DNA of 64,000 bases from Alistipes sp. (GCA_017555105.1 JAFZHB010000019.1:1-64000); one strand, 5' to 3'; positions 1 to 9,430 are shown, numbered from the stretch's first letter. Numbers and translations are program-made. Notes: generated by a model not told the origin, from the sequence alone.

Positions 1-18
1 CAAGGCTCTCTTTTTCTG

Positions 19-42
19 TTGAGCGGTAGACGAGGCTCGAAC
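19..42. repeat. Loose copy of the tRNA-Gly 3' end
   Basis: This 24-bp stretch is identical to 180-203, which covers the 3' acceptor arm and most of the T-arm of the adjacent tRNA-Gly gene. The match stops abruptly after the T-loop, so this is a fragment and not a second tRNA. A duplicated tRNA 3' end is the usual footprint of a tyrosine-recombinase element that used the tRNA as its attachment site. Here only 137 bp separate the copies, so any element between them is gone or lies outside the window. Confidence 0.7.
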
Positions 43-150
43 CCACGCTTCGCGTGGATGTTTTTCGCGAACTGTTATTTACACCCCCGACCCCTGGAAG
101 GGGCGATTGAGGGTCGCTCATCGAGCCATTCGACACCCTTATTCAAAGAA

Positions 151-175
151 AAAAGGAGGACATTGTCCTCCTTTT
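151..175 (-). terminator. Terminator of tRNA-Gly
   Basis: This is a perfect 11-bp inverted repeat (151-161 and 165-175) with a 3-nt loop. Its outer pairs are A/T runs, so the minus-strand transcript ends in a U-run. It starts 8 nt past the tRNA 3' end. Confidence 0.85.
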
Positions 176-182
176 CCCTTTG

Positions 183-255
183 AGCGGTAGACGAGGCTCG
201 AACTCGCGACCCTCAGCTTGGGAAGCTAATGCTCTACCGACTGAGCTACTACCGC
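183..255 (-). tRNA. tRNA-Gly (anticodon CCC)
   Basis: On the minus strand the sequence folds as a standard cloverleaf. The acceptor stem is GCGGTAG/CTACCGC, the D-arm GCTC...GAGC, and the anticodon stem TTAGC/GCTGA encloses the loop TTCCCAA. The T-loop is TTCGAGC. The anticodon CCC reads the glycine codon GGG. No CCA is encoded, so it must be added after transcription. It has its own promoter (267-297) and terminator (151-175), so it is an independent unit between the acyl-CoA ligase gene and the window edge. Confidence 0.95.
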
Positions 256-266
256 ATATCGGCCTA

Positions 267-297
267 CAAAGGTAGACCGATTTTTTGAAATCGCAAA
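267..297 (-). promoter_or_regulatory. Bacteroidetes-type promoter of tRNA-Gly
   Basis: On the minus strand TTTG (297-294), a 19-nt spacer and TACCTTTG (274-267) match the Bacteroidetes primary sigma consensus exactly. The predicted start lies a few nucleotides upstream of the tRNA 5' end. The same stretch can form a 10-bp hairpin (about 257-280) that may also end the upstream acyl-CoA ligase transcript. Confidence 0.8.
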
Positions 298-300
298 TCT

Positions 301-2208
301 TTAGCCGAGCAATTTTTTCAGCGAAGCGATATTTTTCTCGCTATCGAGCTTCTTGCCTTCCGGCGTGTAAAGATCATCAATGCGATCCTTGAAGTAGGTC
401 TCAACCTTGTTGCGCACAATCTTCATCGTGCTGTTTACCAGACCATTCTTCTCGGTGAAGGCCTCATCCACGATGGCCAGTGCACCCGGCAACCAGCGGT
501 GCGGGAACTCGTCACCATAGATACCACCCTTGCGGTACTTGTCGATCTCGCCGACGATGAGCTTCGCTGCAGCTGCAGCCTTCTCCTCGTCGGCTACCTC
601 CTTCAGCTCGCGGCGCAATGCATCGCGGTTCGGAACGATCACAGCCGTCGTGTAGGGGCACTGGTTGTTGTAGAGGATGATCTGGTCGATCAGCGGCGAC
701 TTGTCGACAATCGCCTCCTCCATGCCCTCGGGGCTGTACTTCTCACCGTCGCTCGAGATGAGCAGGCTCTTGAAACGGCCCAATACATAGAGGAAGCCGT
801 CCTTGCCCATGTAACCCATATCGCCCGTGTAGAGCCAGCCGTCGCGTACCGTATCGGCACTCGACTCGGGGTTCTTCCAGTAGCCGGCCATCACATTCTC
901 GCCATAGATCACGATCTCACCCTTCTCGCCTACCGGCAGGTCGTTGCCGTCGGCATCCTTGATCTTCAGGTCGATGCCCTTGAGCACCTTACCCGACGAA
1001 CCGAAACGGCAGCACTTGGGCCACGGCGAGTTGGCCGAGATGATCGGCGTAGCCTCCGAGAGGCCATAGCCCTGGAACATCGGAATACCGATGGCGTAGA
1101 AGAAGCGCTGCAGCTCGGCGTCGAGCAGTGCACCACCACCTACGAAGAACTTCAGGCAGCCACCAAAGGCCTCGCGTACCTTCGAGAAGAGGATCTTATC
1201 GAAGAACCATACGGCGGGCTTCAGGATGAAGCGCCAGCCGCGACCCTGCGTATAGGCGTCCTGATTGTAGCAGTAGGCGGTCTTCAACGCGAGCTTGAAG
1301 AGCTTCTCGGTCGTAGCACCCTTGGCGCGGATCGACGACTCGATGTTCTTGCGGAAGTTCTTGGCCAAAGCGGGCACCGAGAGGAGGAAGTGCGGCTTCA
1401 CCTCGCGGATGTTGAGCGGTACATTGCGCAGCGTCTCCATCGGCGTTGCACCCACCTGCGTCGTGGCGACCGTAGCACCGCGCGCGATCATGATATAGAA
1501 ACCTGCAACATGGGCAAAGCAGTGGTCGAGCGGCAGGATGATCAGCGTGCGCCATCCCTCCGGAATCGTGATGCGCGTGAGCGCCTGCTCCACATTCGAG
1601 GTATAGTTGCGGTGGGTCAGCACCACACCCTTCGGGTCAGCGGTCGTACCCGAGGTGTAGGTGATCGTGGCGTAGTCGTCGTTCTGCAGTGCGCGGCTGA
1701 TGGCGAGGAACTCCTCCTTGTGCTCGGGCAACCAGGCACGACCCTGCTCCATGAGCGTCGAGAGCAACATCTCGCCCTCCTGCTCGGGCTGGATCTTATT
1801 GCCGTAGATGATCACCGTCTTCAGCAGCGGCAGACGCTCGCGGATCGAGCGGATCTTGTGGATCTGGGTGGCCGAAACGAAGATGGCTGTTACCTCAGCA
1901 TGCCAGAGGCGGAAGTAGAGGTCGTTGGCCTCCTCCAACTTGATCGAGAGGGGTACGCTGATGCAGCCTGCGTAGAGCAGACCGAGCTCCGAGACAATCC
2001 AATCGTTGCAACCTTCGGCCAGGATCGAGATACGCTCCTTTGGGGCGATACCCATAGCGGCCATACCGGCACCAATCGCCAGTGCCTGCTCATGTGCCTC
2101 CTTGTAGGTCGTAGGCTCAAACTGCGTGGTCTTCTTCTCCAAGAGGAAGGTGTTGTCACCATATTTGGCAACGGACTCCTCAAAGAGATCAATCAAAGTT
2201 TTTTTCAT
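301..2208 (-). CDS. AMP-binding long-chain acyl-CoA ligase
   Basis: This 635-residue protein belongs to the ANL adenylating superfamily. It activates a fatty acid with ATP and loads it onto CoA through an acyl-AMP. The phosphate-binding signature YTSGTTADPKG lies at residues 184-194. Further on are GYGLSEATP and the YTGD motif that contacts the AMP ribose. Length and motifs match the long-chain, FadD/FAA-like branch. It is the last gene of the lepA - ATP-grasp - ligase minus-strand run, 27 nt behind its neighbour. It may feed exogenous fatty acids into lipid synthesis; the exact chain-length preference cannot be read from the sequence. Confidence 0.9.
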   Translation of the reverse strand: MKKTLIDLFEESVAKYGDNTFLLEKKTTQFEPTTYKEAHEQALAIGAGMAAMGIAPKERISILAEGCNDWIVSELGLLYAGCISVPLSIKLEEANDLYFRLWHAEVTAIFVSATQIHKIRSIRERLPLLKTVIIYGNKIQPEQEGEMLLSTLMEQGRAWLPEHKEEFLAISRALQNDDYATITYTSGTTADPKGVVLTHRNYTSNVEQALTRITIPEGWRTLIILPLDHCFAHVAGFYIMIARGATVATTQVGATPMETLRNVPLNIREVKPHFLLSVPALAKNFRKNIESSIRAKGATTEKLFKLALKTAYCYNQDAYTQGRGWRFILKPAVWFFDKILFSKVREAFGGCLKFFVGGGALLDAELQRFFYAIGIPMFQGYGLSEATPIISANSPWPKCCRFGSSGKVLKGIDLKIKDADGNDLPVGEKGEIVIYGENVMAGYWKNPESSADTVRDGWLYTGDMGYMGKDGFLYVLGRFKSLLISSDGEKYSPEGMEEAIVDKSPLIDQIILYNNQCPYTTAVIVPNRDALRRELKEVADEEKAAAAAKLIVGEIDKYRKGGIYGDEFPHRWLPGALAIVDEAFTEKNGLVNSTMKIVRNKVETYFKDRIDDLYTPEGKKLDSEKNIASLKKLLG

Positions 2209-2235
2209 ACGCTTGTTTTAGTGAGTTTTTATAGG

Positions 2236-3147
2236 TTATTTCATCTTTTCAGGAAGTTGTACGCGGTCGCCCAGCTCGCGCAGATACGCCTCCGAGAAGG
2301 AGTCGATGCAGCCGCTGGCGGCCGTGAGGGTCAGCTCGCCGAAATAGGGCTTGCCGCCCACCTCGTAGAGATCGACACGCACCTGCGGAAGCCCTTTCGA
2401 GAGGGCACGCGCCGCCTCCAACATACGGTCGAGCGATGCCGGACGCGGTACAGGCTGCATATCCACCTTGTAGTGGTCGCTAGCAGCAATCCATTCGGGA
2501 TGGGTGTTCCACCCCGTGTCGTAGATGGTCGAATCGACCTTGCGGTGGCCACGGTTGTAATAGACGCGGATGCAGGCGGGCTCACCGTCGAAGCACCAGA
2601 TCTTGTAGTCCACGAGCGTCGAACTCTCGATCGACTGCTGCGTGGCATCGAGCAGCGCCTCGGCAATGACACAGGGTTTGATGGTGGCGTAGTGCGGCTC
2701 GGCCGTGATGTAGCCGTAGCTGCGGCCGTTGCGTAGCAACGAGGCGAAGTGGTGCGTCACCTTGCGGCGGTTGAGTTGCGCCTTGTCGTGGCAGATGACA
2801 ATGTCGCGGCAGCCGTTGTTCGTCTTCATCACGAACTGTTCGGGCAGCGACTCCCAATCGATCATCTCGGCACGCTCCCAACGCCCATAGAGGGGCACGA
2901 GCAGATCGCCGCAGCCGCGCTCCTCGACATAGGAGCGCACAGCCCACTTGTCGGCCAGCTGCGTCCAGAGCGAGGTGTCGGAGTGGAATTTCAGCCACTG
3001 AATCTTCTCGTTCAGATCCTTGGGGTTCTCCCAATCGATCGAACGGCCAAACTTTTTGCGAAAACGGTAGTCGGCAACCTTGCGCGGGTCGTCGCCGTAG
3101 AGCAATTTGTATTTCAGCTTGTGGATCAGTAGGTTCAGCAGGTTCAT
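2236..3147 (-). CDS. TupA-like ATP-grasp protein
   Basis: This 303-residue protein resembles the TupA-like ATP-grasp family, whose members are often found in capsule or teichuronopeptide loci and are presumed to join an amino acid to a sugar acid. The N-terminal KKFGRSIDWENPKDLNEKIQW block and the FVMKTNNGCRD and DYKIWCFDGEP stretches are typical of the family. There is no signal peptide, so it is cytoplasmic. It lies between lepA and the acyl-CoA ligase with gaps of 45 and 27 nt, away from any polysaccharide locus visible here. Its substrate is unknown. Confidence 0.75.
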   Translation of the reverse strand: MNLLNLLIHKLKYKLLYGDDPRKVADYRFRKKFGRSIDWENPKDLNEKIQWLKFHSDTSLWTQLADKWAVRSYVEERGCGDLLVPLYGRWERAEMIDWESLPEQFVMKTNNGCRDIVICHDKAQLNRRKVTHHFASLLRNGRSYGYITAEPHYATIKPCVIAEALLDATQQSIESSTLVDYKIWCFDGEPACIRVYYNRGHRKVDSTIYDTGWNTHPEWIAASDHYKVDMQPVPRPASLDRMLEAARALSKGLPQVRVDLYEVGGKPYFGELTLTAASGCIDSFSEAYLRELGDRVQLPEKMK

Positions 3148-3192
3148 GCGCGCGATGCTTTGGGGTTAGTTTCTTCTCTGGGCTTGCGATGC

Positions 3193-4983
3193 TTAATCCA
3201 TCTTCAGCACGGCAAGGAAGGCCGACTGCGGCACCTCTACATTACCGATCTGGCGCATACGCTTCTTACCCTTCTTCTGCTTCTCCAAGAGCTTACGCTT
3301 ACGCGAGATATCACCACCGTAGCACTTCGCCGTCACATCCTTGCGCACGGCCTTCACCGTCTCGCGGGCAATGATCTTCGCACCAATGGCGGCCTGAATG
3401 GCGATATCGAACTGCTGACGCGGGATCAGCTCCTTGAGCTTCTCGCACATCTTACGGCCAAAGTCATAGGCGTGGTCGGCATAGATGAGCGACGAGAGCG
3501 CATCGACCTGTTCGCCGTTGAGCAGAATATCGAGTTTGACGAGTTTACTGAGCTGGAAGCCCGTGCGGTGGTAGTCGAACGAGGCGTAGCCCTTCGAGAT
3601 CGACTTCAGCTTGTCGTAGAAATCGAAGACGATCTCCGAGAGCGGCATGTCGAAGTTCACCTCCACGCGGTCCTGCGTGATGAAGGTTTGGTTCTGCATC
3701 ACGCCACGCTTGTCGATGCAGAGCTTGATGACATTACCCAGGAAGTCGGCCTTGGTGATGATCTGTGCCTGGATGTAGGGCTCCTCGATCTTGGCGATCT
3801 TTGTCACCTCCGGAAGACCCGAGGGGTTGTGCACCTCGAGCGTCTCGCCCGTGGTGGTGGTGATGCGGTACGACACATTCGGTACGGTCGTGATCACATC
3901 CATGTCGAACTCGCGATAGAGACGCTCCTGGATGATCTCCATATGGAGCAGGCCGAGGAATCCGCAGCGGAAACCGAAGCCAAGTGCCAGCGACGACTCG
4001 GGCTCGAAGGTCAGCGATGCGTCGTTGAGCTGCAGCTTCTCGAGCGAGGCACGCAGGTCCTCATAGCGGTCGGCCTCCACCGGATAGACACCGGCAAACA
4101 CCATCGGTTTCACATCCTCAAAGCCGGCAATACCCTCCTTGCAGGGTTTGGCGATCGAAGTGATCGTATCGCCCACCTTTACATCGGACGAGGTCTTGAT
4201 ACCCGAGCAGATGTAGCCTACATCGCCCGTCTTGATCTCCTGGCGAGGCATCATCTTGAGCTTCAGTACGCCCACCTCGTCGGCGTCGTACTCCGAGCCC
4301 GTGTTGAAGAACTTCACCTGCTCACCCTTGCGGATCGAGCCGTTGAAGACGCGGAAGTAGGCAATGATGCCACGGAAGGGGTTGAATACCGAGTCGAAGA
4401 TCAGCGCCTGCAGCGGTGCCTCAGGATCGCCCTGCGGAGCAGGAATACGCTCGATGATCGCCTCAAGGATCTCCTCCACGCCCAGACCCGTTTTACCCGA
4501 AGCCAACAGGATGTCCTCATCCTTGCAGCCAATCAGGTCGATGATCTGATCCTTCACCTCGTCGATCATGGCCGAATCCATATCGACCTTGTTCAACACG
4601 GGGATAATCTCCAGGTCGTTGCCGACTGCGAGGTAGAGGTTCGAGATTGTCTGCGCCTGAATACCCTGCGAAGCGTCGACTACGAGCAGTGCACCCTCAC
4701 ACGATGCGATGGCGCGAGAAACTTCGTACGAAAAGTCGACATGTCCCGGAGTGTCGATCAGGTTGAGTGTATAGAGCTCGCCGTTGCGAGCCTTGTACTC
4801 CATCTGAATAGCGTGGCTCTTGATGGTGATACCCTTCTCGCGCTCGAGCTCCATGTCGTCGAGTACCTGCGACTGCATTTCGCGCTGGTTCAGCGTATTG
4901 GTCTTCTCGAGCAGGCGATCGGCCAGGGTGCTCTTACCGTGGTCGATGTGGGCGATGATGCAAAAGTTGCGTATGTTTTTCAT
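3193..4983 (-). CDS. lepA: Elongation factor 4 (LepA)
   Basis: This 596-residue translational GTPase is of the usual LepA length. The G1 loop AHIDHGKST is at residues 11-19, followed by the DTPGH G3 motif, NKVD (G4), EF-G-like domains, and the LepA-specific C-terminal domain ending near [19 protein letters not shown]. LepA acts on ribosomes during initiation or under ionic stress. The start chosen is the family-typical [19 protein letters not shown], preceded by a TATATTTG promoter element. It heads the minus-strand run that continues through the ATP-grasp and acyl-CoA ligase genes. Confidence 0.98.
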   Translation of the reverse strand: MKNIRNFCIIAHIDHGKSTLADRLLEKTNTLNQREMQSQVLDDMELEREKGITIKSHAIQMEYKARNGELYTLNLIDTPGHVDFSYEVSRAIASCEGALLVVDASQGIQAQTISNLYLAVGNDLEIIPVLNKVDMDSAMIDEVKDQIIDLIGCKDEDILLASGKTGLGVEEILEAIIERIPAPQGDPEAPLQALIFDSVFNPFRGIIAYFRVFNGSIRKGEQVKFFNTGSEYDADEVGVLKLKMMPRQEIKTGDVGYICSGIKTSSDVKVGDTITSIAKPCKEGIAGFEDVKPMVFAGVYPVEADRYEDLRASLEKLQLNDASLTFEPESSLALGFGFRCGFLGLLHMEIIQERLYREFDMDVITTVPNVSYRITTTTGETLEVHNPSGLPEVTKIAKIEEPYIQAQIITKADFLGNVIKLCIDKRGVMQNQTFITQDRVEVNFDMPLSEIVFDFYDKLKSISKGYASFDYHRTGFQLSKLVKLDILLNGEQVDALSSLIYADHAYDFGRKMCEKLKELIPRQQFDIAIQAAIGAKIIARETVKAVRKDVTAKCYGGDISRKRKLLEKQKKGKKRMRQIGNVEVPQSAFLAVLKMD

Positions 4984-5007
4984 TGAGTTCTCTTATATAT
5001 TCCCGCG

Positions 5008-5015
5008 CAAATATA
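5008..5015 (-). promoter_or_regulatory. -7 element of the lepA promoter
   Basis: TATATTTG on the minus strand lies 25 nt upstream of the lepA start. The upstream box is poor (TTTCG at the expected distance). Confidence 0.5.
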
Positions 5016-5110
5016 CAAAATAAAGTTGAAAAGCGAAATTTCGGGGTGGAGAGTTTTGTGCTGCATGTGTGAAAATTTGGCTTTTTCGGAAGATGCATTC
5101 GAATTTGTTG

Positions 5111-5118
5111 TATCTTTG
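5111..5118 (+). promoter_or_regulatory. -7 element of the lysA promoter
   Basis: TATCTTTG lies 39 nt before the lysA start codon. Only a degenerate TTTCG-like upstream box is visible. Confidence 0.6.
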
Positions 5119-5157
5119 CGCTGTTGTTTCAGCAAAGTTCTAAAAAAACGAATCGAT

Positions 5158-6318
5158 ATGTTAAGCAGACAGGTTGCATCGAAGTTGCGCGGTTATGAAA
5201 CGCCCTTCTACCTCTACGATATGGCACTTTTACGCCAGACGCTCGAGAGTGTGGTCTATGAGTCGAAACGCTACGGCTACCACCTCCACTACGCAATCAA
5301 GGCCAACTACGACGATCGCCTCTTGGAGGTGATCCGCGAGTATGGTCTGGGTATCGACTGCGCCAGCGGCAACGAGCTGCGCAAGGCGATCGAGGCGGGC
5401 TTCGACCCCAAGACGATTGTCTATGCCGGTGTGGGTAAGCGCGATAAGGAGCTGCGCTATGCCATCGAGCAGGAGATTCTGGCCATCAATGTCGAGTCGC
5501 TCGAGGAGCTCTACCTGCTCGATCGTCTCTCGGGTGAGGCGGGCAAGGTGACCGATGTAGCCCTCCGCATCAACCCCGATATCGATCCGAAGACGAACCA
5601 CTGCATCGATACGGGTCAGGCCGACAGTAAGTTCGGTATCTCGTATGAGGAGATCCTCGAAAATGCCGAGGAACTGAAGAAGCTGACGAACCTGAAATTG
5701 ATCGGTATCCACCTCCACATCGGTTCGCAGATCCGTGAGTTGCATGTCTTCGAGAATATGTGCAACAAGGTCAATGTGATCGTAGAGAATATGGAGCGCC
5801 TGGGCTTCAACTTCCGCTTTGTAGATGTTGGCGGTGGTCTGGGTGTGAACTATGATGTGCCTGAGAATGAGCCTATTCCTAACTTTGCTTCGCTCTTCTC
5901 GATCATCCATAACCACCTCTCGGTGGGCGATCGCGAGGTGCACTTCGAGTTCGGTCGAGCCATTGTTGCCGAGTGTGGCGAGCTGATCACCTCGGTGCTC
6001 TTTAATAAGACCACCGCTACGGGTCGCCGTCTGGTGATTGTCGATGCTTCGATGACCGAGCTGATCCGTCCGGCGCTCTATGGCTCGTACCACAACATCG
6101 AGAACATCACCTCCGATGCGGAGCACACCTCGAAGTATACGATCGTGGGCACGGCCTGCGAGTCGACCGATGTCTTCCAGGAGAATGTCAGCCTCAAGAA
6201 GACGAAGCGTGGCGACCTGATCGCCATCAAGTCGGCGGGTGCCTACGGTATGTCGATGGCCTCGCGTTATAACCTGCACGACCTCCCCGGGGCGGTCTAT
6301 AGCGATCAGCTCGAGTAG
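5158..6318 (+). CDS. lysA: Diaminopimelate decarboxylase
   Basis: This 386-residue PLP enzyme decarboxylates meso-diaminopimelate to lysine, the last step of the pathway. The PLP lysine is in YAIKAN (K48). HLHIGSQI, the glycine-rich VDVGGGLGVNYD, and the CESTD substrate motif are all present. An upstream in-frame ATG at 5026 precedes the promoter element, so the start at 5158 is preferred. The EamA-type transporter begins 5 nt after the stop, so the two are probably cotranscribed. This raises the possibility that the transporter handles lysine or a related amino acid. Confidence 0.96.
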   Translation: MLSRQVASKLRGYETPFYLYDMALLRQTLESVVYESKRYGYHLHYAIKANYDDRLLEVIREYGLGIDCASGNELRKAIEAGFDPKTIVYAGVGKRDKELRYAIEQEILAINVESLEELYLLDRLSGEAGKVTDVALRINPDIDPKTNHCIDTGQADSKFGISYEEILENAEELKKLTNLKLIGIHLHIGSQIRELHVFENMCNKVNVIVENMERLGFNFRFVDVGGGLGVNYDVPENEPIPNFASLFSIIHNHLSVGDREVHFEFGRAIVAECGELITSVLFNKTTATGRRLVIVDASMTELIRPALYGSYHNIENITSDAEHTSKYTIVGTACESTDVFQENVSLKKTKRGDLIAIKSAGAYGMSMASRYNLHDLPGAVYSDQLE

Positions 6319-6323
6319 CGCCT

Positions 6324-7223
6324 ATGTGGTTGACTCTAGCATTCGTTTCGGCGGCGCTGCTCGGTCTCTACGATGCAGCCAAAAAGCACTCCTTGACGGG
6401 CAACGCCGTGTTACCCGTCTTGTTGTTGAACACGCTCTTCTCTACCCTGCTTTTCCTGCCGATGATCCTCGTCTCGGAGTGTTCGCTCGGCTGGTTCGAT
6501 GGTACGATTTTGGCCATGCCGCAGGGTGATTTAGCAGCTCACGCTTTGGTTTTGGTAAAGGCTGTTATTGTGCTGACATCGTGGATATTCGGATATTTCG
6601 GAATGAAGCATCTTCCGATCACGATCGTTGGGCCGATCAACGCTACGCGTCCGGTGATGGTGCTGCTTGGAGCGCTGCTTGTTTTTGGTGAGCGACTCAA
6701 TCTCTATCAGTGGATCGGTATCCTTTTGGGTCTCTTTTCGCTCTTCCTCTTGAGCCGTTCGAGTCGCCGCGAAGGGGTCGATTTCAAGCACAATATTTGG
6801 ATCGTGTTGGTCTTTCTCGCCTCGGCCGTAGGTGCGGTGAGCGGACTCTACGACAAGTTTATTATGCAGCAACTCAACCCGCTCTTTGTGCAGAGCTGGT
6901 ATAACCTCTATCAGTTGATCCTGATGACGCTCATCGTCGCCCTGCTGTGGTGGCCGCGTCGTCGCTCGACTACCCCATTCCGATGGAGTTGGGCTATTCC
7001 GCTCATCTCGATCTTTCTTTCTGCGGCCGATTTTGCCTACTTCTATGCGCTCAGTGATGCCGACGCGATGATCTCGGTTGTCTCGATGGTGCGCCGTGGT
7101 TCGGTGGTCATCTCCTTCTTGTGTGGAGCGGTGCTCTTCCACGAACGGAATTTGCGTGCCAAGGCTTTCGACCTGGCACTCATTCTGCTCGGTATGATCT
7201 TCTTGTGGATTGGATCGCACTAA
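6324..7223 (+). CDS. EamA/DMT-family transporter
   Basis: This is a 299-residue, very hydrophobic protein with about ten transmembrane helices in two EamA repeats. The first begins WLTLAFVSAALLGLYDAAKK and the second SAVGAVSGLYDKFIM. Drug/metabolite transporters of this type export amino acids, nucleotides or other small molecules. It follows lysA by 5 nt, which suggests cotranscription and perhaps an amino-acid substrate, but the sequence alone does not decide this. Its stop codon overlaps the stop of the convergent serine hydrolase gene by 4 nt. Confidence 0.88.
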   Translation: MWLTLAFVSAALLGLYDAAKKHSLTGNAVLPVLLLNTLFSTLLFLPMILVSECSLGWFDGTILAMPQGDLAAHALVLVKAVIVLTSWIFGYFGMKHLPITIVGPINATRPVMVLLGALLVFGERLNLYQWIGILLGLFSLFLLSRSSRREGVDFKHNIWIVLVFLASAVGAVSGLYDKFIMQQLNPLFVQSWYNLYQLILMTLIVALLWWPRRRSTTPFRWSWAIPLISIFLSAADFAYFYALSDADAMISVVSMVRRGSVVISFLCGAVLFHERNLRAKAFDLALILLGMIFLWIGSH

Positions 7224-8533
7224 CGCGATGCGGAGAGCGTATCGCTCGGAATGGGCGGTACGCTTGTAAAGAGGTCGCGGTCGGTGGGCCACTCCGCCAC
7301 GCGTGACATCGCCTCGCGGACTGTGTGTCCGATGCGGTTCGTGAAGGAGGAGCCGCGGTAGCTGCTCGTATTGGAAATCAGCACAAAACTCAATCCGTTG
7401 GGACGATATTCGATGTAGGCGCAGGTGCCCGACATGGTACCCGTGCGCGTGAGCGTCACGCCGCCCGAGCGTGCCCATCCATAGGCAAAATCACCCTTGC
7501 GTTTCAGCTCTTTCATCTCGCGAATGCTCTCTGCCGAGAGGATATCGGGCACGCGTGGATGGCCGTCGATCGAGGCCACCAGGCGCATTAATTCAGCCGA
7601 GGAGCAGACCCACGCTCCGGCTCCCTGCAGGCCCGTAATGTTGTTGCCGCCGTACTCGCGCGGACGCATAGCACCTGAGCCGTCGTAGGAGGGAATCACC
7701 TCCCCTGGATCGTGGCCGTAGTACTTCACCTCGCGCGGAAAGCGCTCCTCGTAATAGTTGCGTGCGATGTGCATGTCATAACACCCTGCAGGGCGCAGTA
7801 CATGCGTCTGCAGATACTCCTCATAGCTCATTCCCGAGCGGCGGGCAATGATCTCCGAGAGCACCAGATAGCCGATGTTGGAGTACTGTGCCGACCCACC
7901 CGGATAGTCGCGCAGGCGCAGTCCTAACTGCCACGAGATCAGATCGTAAGGTGTGAGCGTCGACTCTTTGTTGGTCCAGCGAATCAGGTCGGCCGAACGG
8001 AACATCGGGTCGCCCATGCGGCGGCTGAAACCGGAGGTGTGGTTCAGTAGGTGGCGCACGGTGATTTTCTGGGCGCGCTTATCCTTAAATTCGGTGTATT
8101 CGTTGAGGATTCCCTCGGGGCCAAAGACCAGATCTTCGGTGGTGAGTTTCCCCTCGTCGACCAGCTTCATGATGCCGATGGCGGTGATGAGCTTCGAGGC
8201 GGAGGCGATGCGGAAGATGTCGCCCGCCTCAACCGGAATCTCCAACTCTTTGTCTGCCCAACCGAATCCCTTGCTGTAGATGAGCTGCTCGTCGCGCATG
8301 ATCGAGAGCGATACGCCACGCAGGTTGTTGCGTGCCATCCAGTTGCGGATATAGCGCTCCATGCGCTCGTAGGCCTTTGCGTCGGAGTGGGCGTTGCGGA
8401 TCGAGTCGTTGAGGCGATAGGTATAGACGATCTCCTCCTCGCCCACCTGAGTTCGGGGGCGCACACTGCGTATGCAGCAAAAGATGCCCGCAGTGAGCAT
8501 CAGCAAGACGATCAATAGTTTATACTCCTTCAT
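7220..8533 (-). CDS. Beta-lactamase-family serine hydrolase
   Basis: This 437-residue protein has an N-terminal hydrophobic export segment with a possible lipobox at IFC. The beta-lactamase/transpeptidase-like fold follows, with the SxxK nucleophile motif SASK at residues 111-114 and the YxN motif in AQYSNIGYL. The KTG box is replaced by a TRTGTMSG-like stretch. This places it with class C-like esterases and D-aminopeptidases rather than with true resistance enzymes. It probably acts in the periplasm on peptides or cell-wall fragments. It is monocistronic and convergent with the EamA transporter (4-nt tail overlap). Confidence 0.88.
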   Translation of the reverse strand: MKEYKLLIVLLMLTAGIFCCIRSVRPRTQVGEEEIVYTYRLNDSIRNAHSDAKAYERMERYIRNWMARNNLRGVSLSIMRDEQLIYSKGFGWADKELEIPVEAGDIFRIASASKLITAIGIMKLVDEGKLTTEDLVFGPEGILNEYTEFKDKRAQKITVRHLLNHTSGFSRRMGDPMFRSADLIRWTNKESTLTPYDLISWQLGLRLRDYPGGSAQYSNIGYLVLSEIIARRSGMSYEEYLQTHVLRPAGCYDMHIARNYYEERFPREVKYYGHDPGEVIPSYDGSGAMRPREYGGNNITGLQGAGAWVCSSAELMRLVASIDGHPRVPDILSAESIREMKELKRKGDFAYGWARSGGVTLTRTGTMSGTCAYIEYRPNGLSFVLISNTSSYRGSSFTNRIGHTVREAMSRVAEWPTDRDLFTSVPPIPSDTLSASR

Positions 8534-8576
8534 AGGCGCTTCGTTCGACCCGACGCAAGGGGTGTGAAAGGTGAGG

Positions 8577-8613
8577 TAAAAACAAGGGCTCTTCGCAGCG
8601 GAAGAACCCTTGT
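8577..8613 (-). terminator. Terminator of the NigD-like gene
   Basis: This is a 13-bp stem (8582-8594 / 8601-8613) with one mismatch, followed on the minus strand by a U-run. It lies directly after the NigD-like lipoprotein gene. Confidence 0.8.
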
Positions 8614-8634
8614 GTGGATCTGCTTTGGTGGTGT

Positions 8635-9366
8635 TTAGAGCGTAGCGGGCTTCAGCTGATTGCTGTTGAAAACGGTGAAGGTTACCGTCACATAGCTCTG
8701 CGAGCTCTGGAAGTTCTTCATGTCGATGATCAGGCCCCTGTAGCCGTCGAGCTCAAGCTCATCGAGCGGGAACGAAACCCACTCGGCGTAAGCGCGCGAG
8801 GTGTTGTTCTCCGTGTCGCTGTGGCGCAGCTCAACATTCTTGTACTGGTTGGACTTCAGCTCCGGGTTGTAGTTCGGGTCGTTGTTCTCGACGATCGTGA
8901 AGGTGTGCTTCGAGGGATCCAGACCGTAGAAGGTCAGTGCCATATTCAGGATCTCTTTCGTTGAGCTGAACATGTGCTCCTGGTAGAGCGCAACGGGCTC
9001 TGTACCATAGCTCTCTGCCGCCTGGGTGGTCTCCACCGAAGCCTGCTCGCCCCAACGCACTTTGCTGATGGAGTACAGGTCGATCATGTAGTCGAAGTTG
9101 CCCACGAGCGACTCCTGCTCCAGAATGTTGTAGGAGATGATCACGCGATCGCCCTCATTCGGGTTATAGCTGCTGCCGACGCGGTTGTTGGCCGGGTAGA
9201 GCAGCTGGTGATCGTCGCTCTCGAAATAGACGCCGATGCTGCTCTGGTGTGCTACGGCAAAGATCTGGTTGTGGGCGTAGTCATCACCCGACGAGGTGTT
9301 GCACGAGGTCAACGAAGCGGCTGCTACGATGAACGACAGCACCATAAATCCAAATTTTTTCATCAT
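8635..9366 (-). CDS. NigD-like lipoprotein
   Basis: This protein of about 243 residues begins MMKKFGFMVLSFIVAAASL and has an SpII lipobox ending in TSC, so it is an envelope lipoprotein. The mature part fits the NigD-like family of Bacteroidales: an N-terminal OB-like segment around EGDRVIISYNILEQ and a C-terminal beta domain around YAEWVSFPL. NigD was named from a bacteriocin locus, but most relatives have no assigned function. An upstream ATG at 9411 would bury the signal peptide, so a start at 9366 or 9363 is preferred. It is a single gene with its own terminator. Confidence 0.75.
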   Translation of the reverse strand: MMKKFGFMVLSFIVAAASLTSCNTSSGDDYAHNQIFAVAHQSSIGVYFESDDHQLLYPANNRVGSSYNPNEGDRVIISYNILEQESLVGNFDYMIDLYSISKVRWGEQASVETTQAAESYGTEPVALYQEHMFSSTKEILNMALTFYGLDPSKHTFTIVENNDPNYNPELKSNQYKNVELRHSDTENNTSRAYAEWVSFPLDELELDGYRGLIIDMKNFQSSQSYVTVTFTVFNSNQLKPATL

Positions 9367-9430
9367 ACTGTGTTGTTTGTTACAATTATTTCCAACTCCA
9401 TAAACGATCAAGCTCCGCTTAATCGCGTGC

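Noticed and set aside
19-203. A complete integrated element between the two tRNA fragments
   Set aside because: Only 137 bp separate the copies and they hold just a terminator, so no element is present there.
499-2736. Long open frame on the plus strand opposite the acyl-CoA ligase and ATP-grasp genes
   Set aside because: It runs antisense across two well-supported genes, has Arg/Leu/His-rich low-information sequence and no family features. It is a shadow of codon bias in a high-GC genome. The same holds for 3160-4986 (+), 11826-14360 (-), 39040-41169 (-) and 45046-47181 (-).
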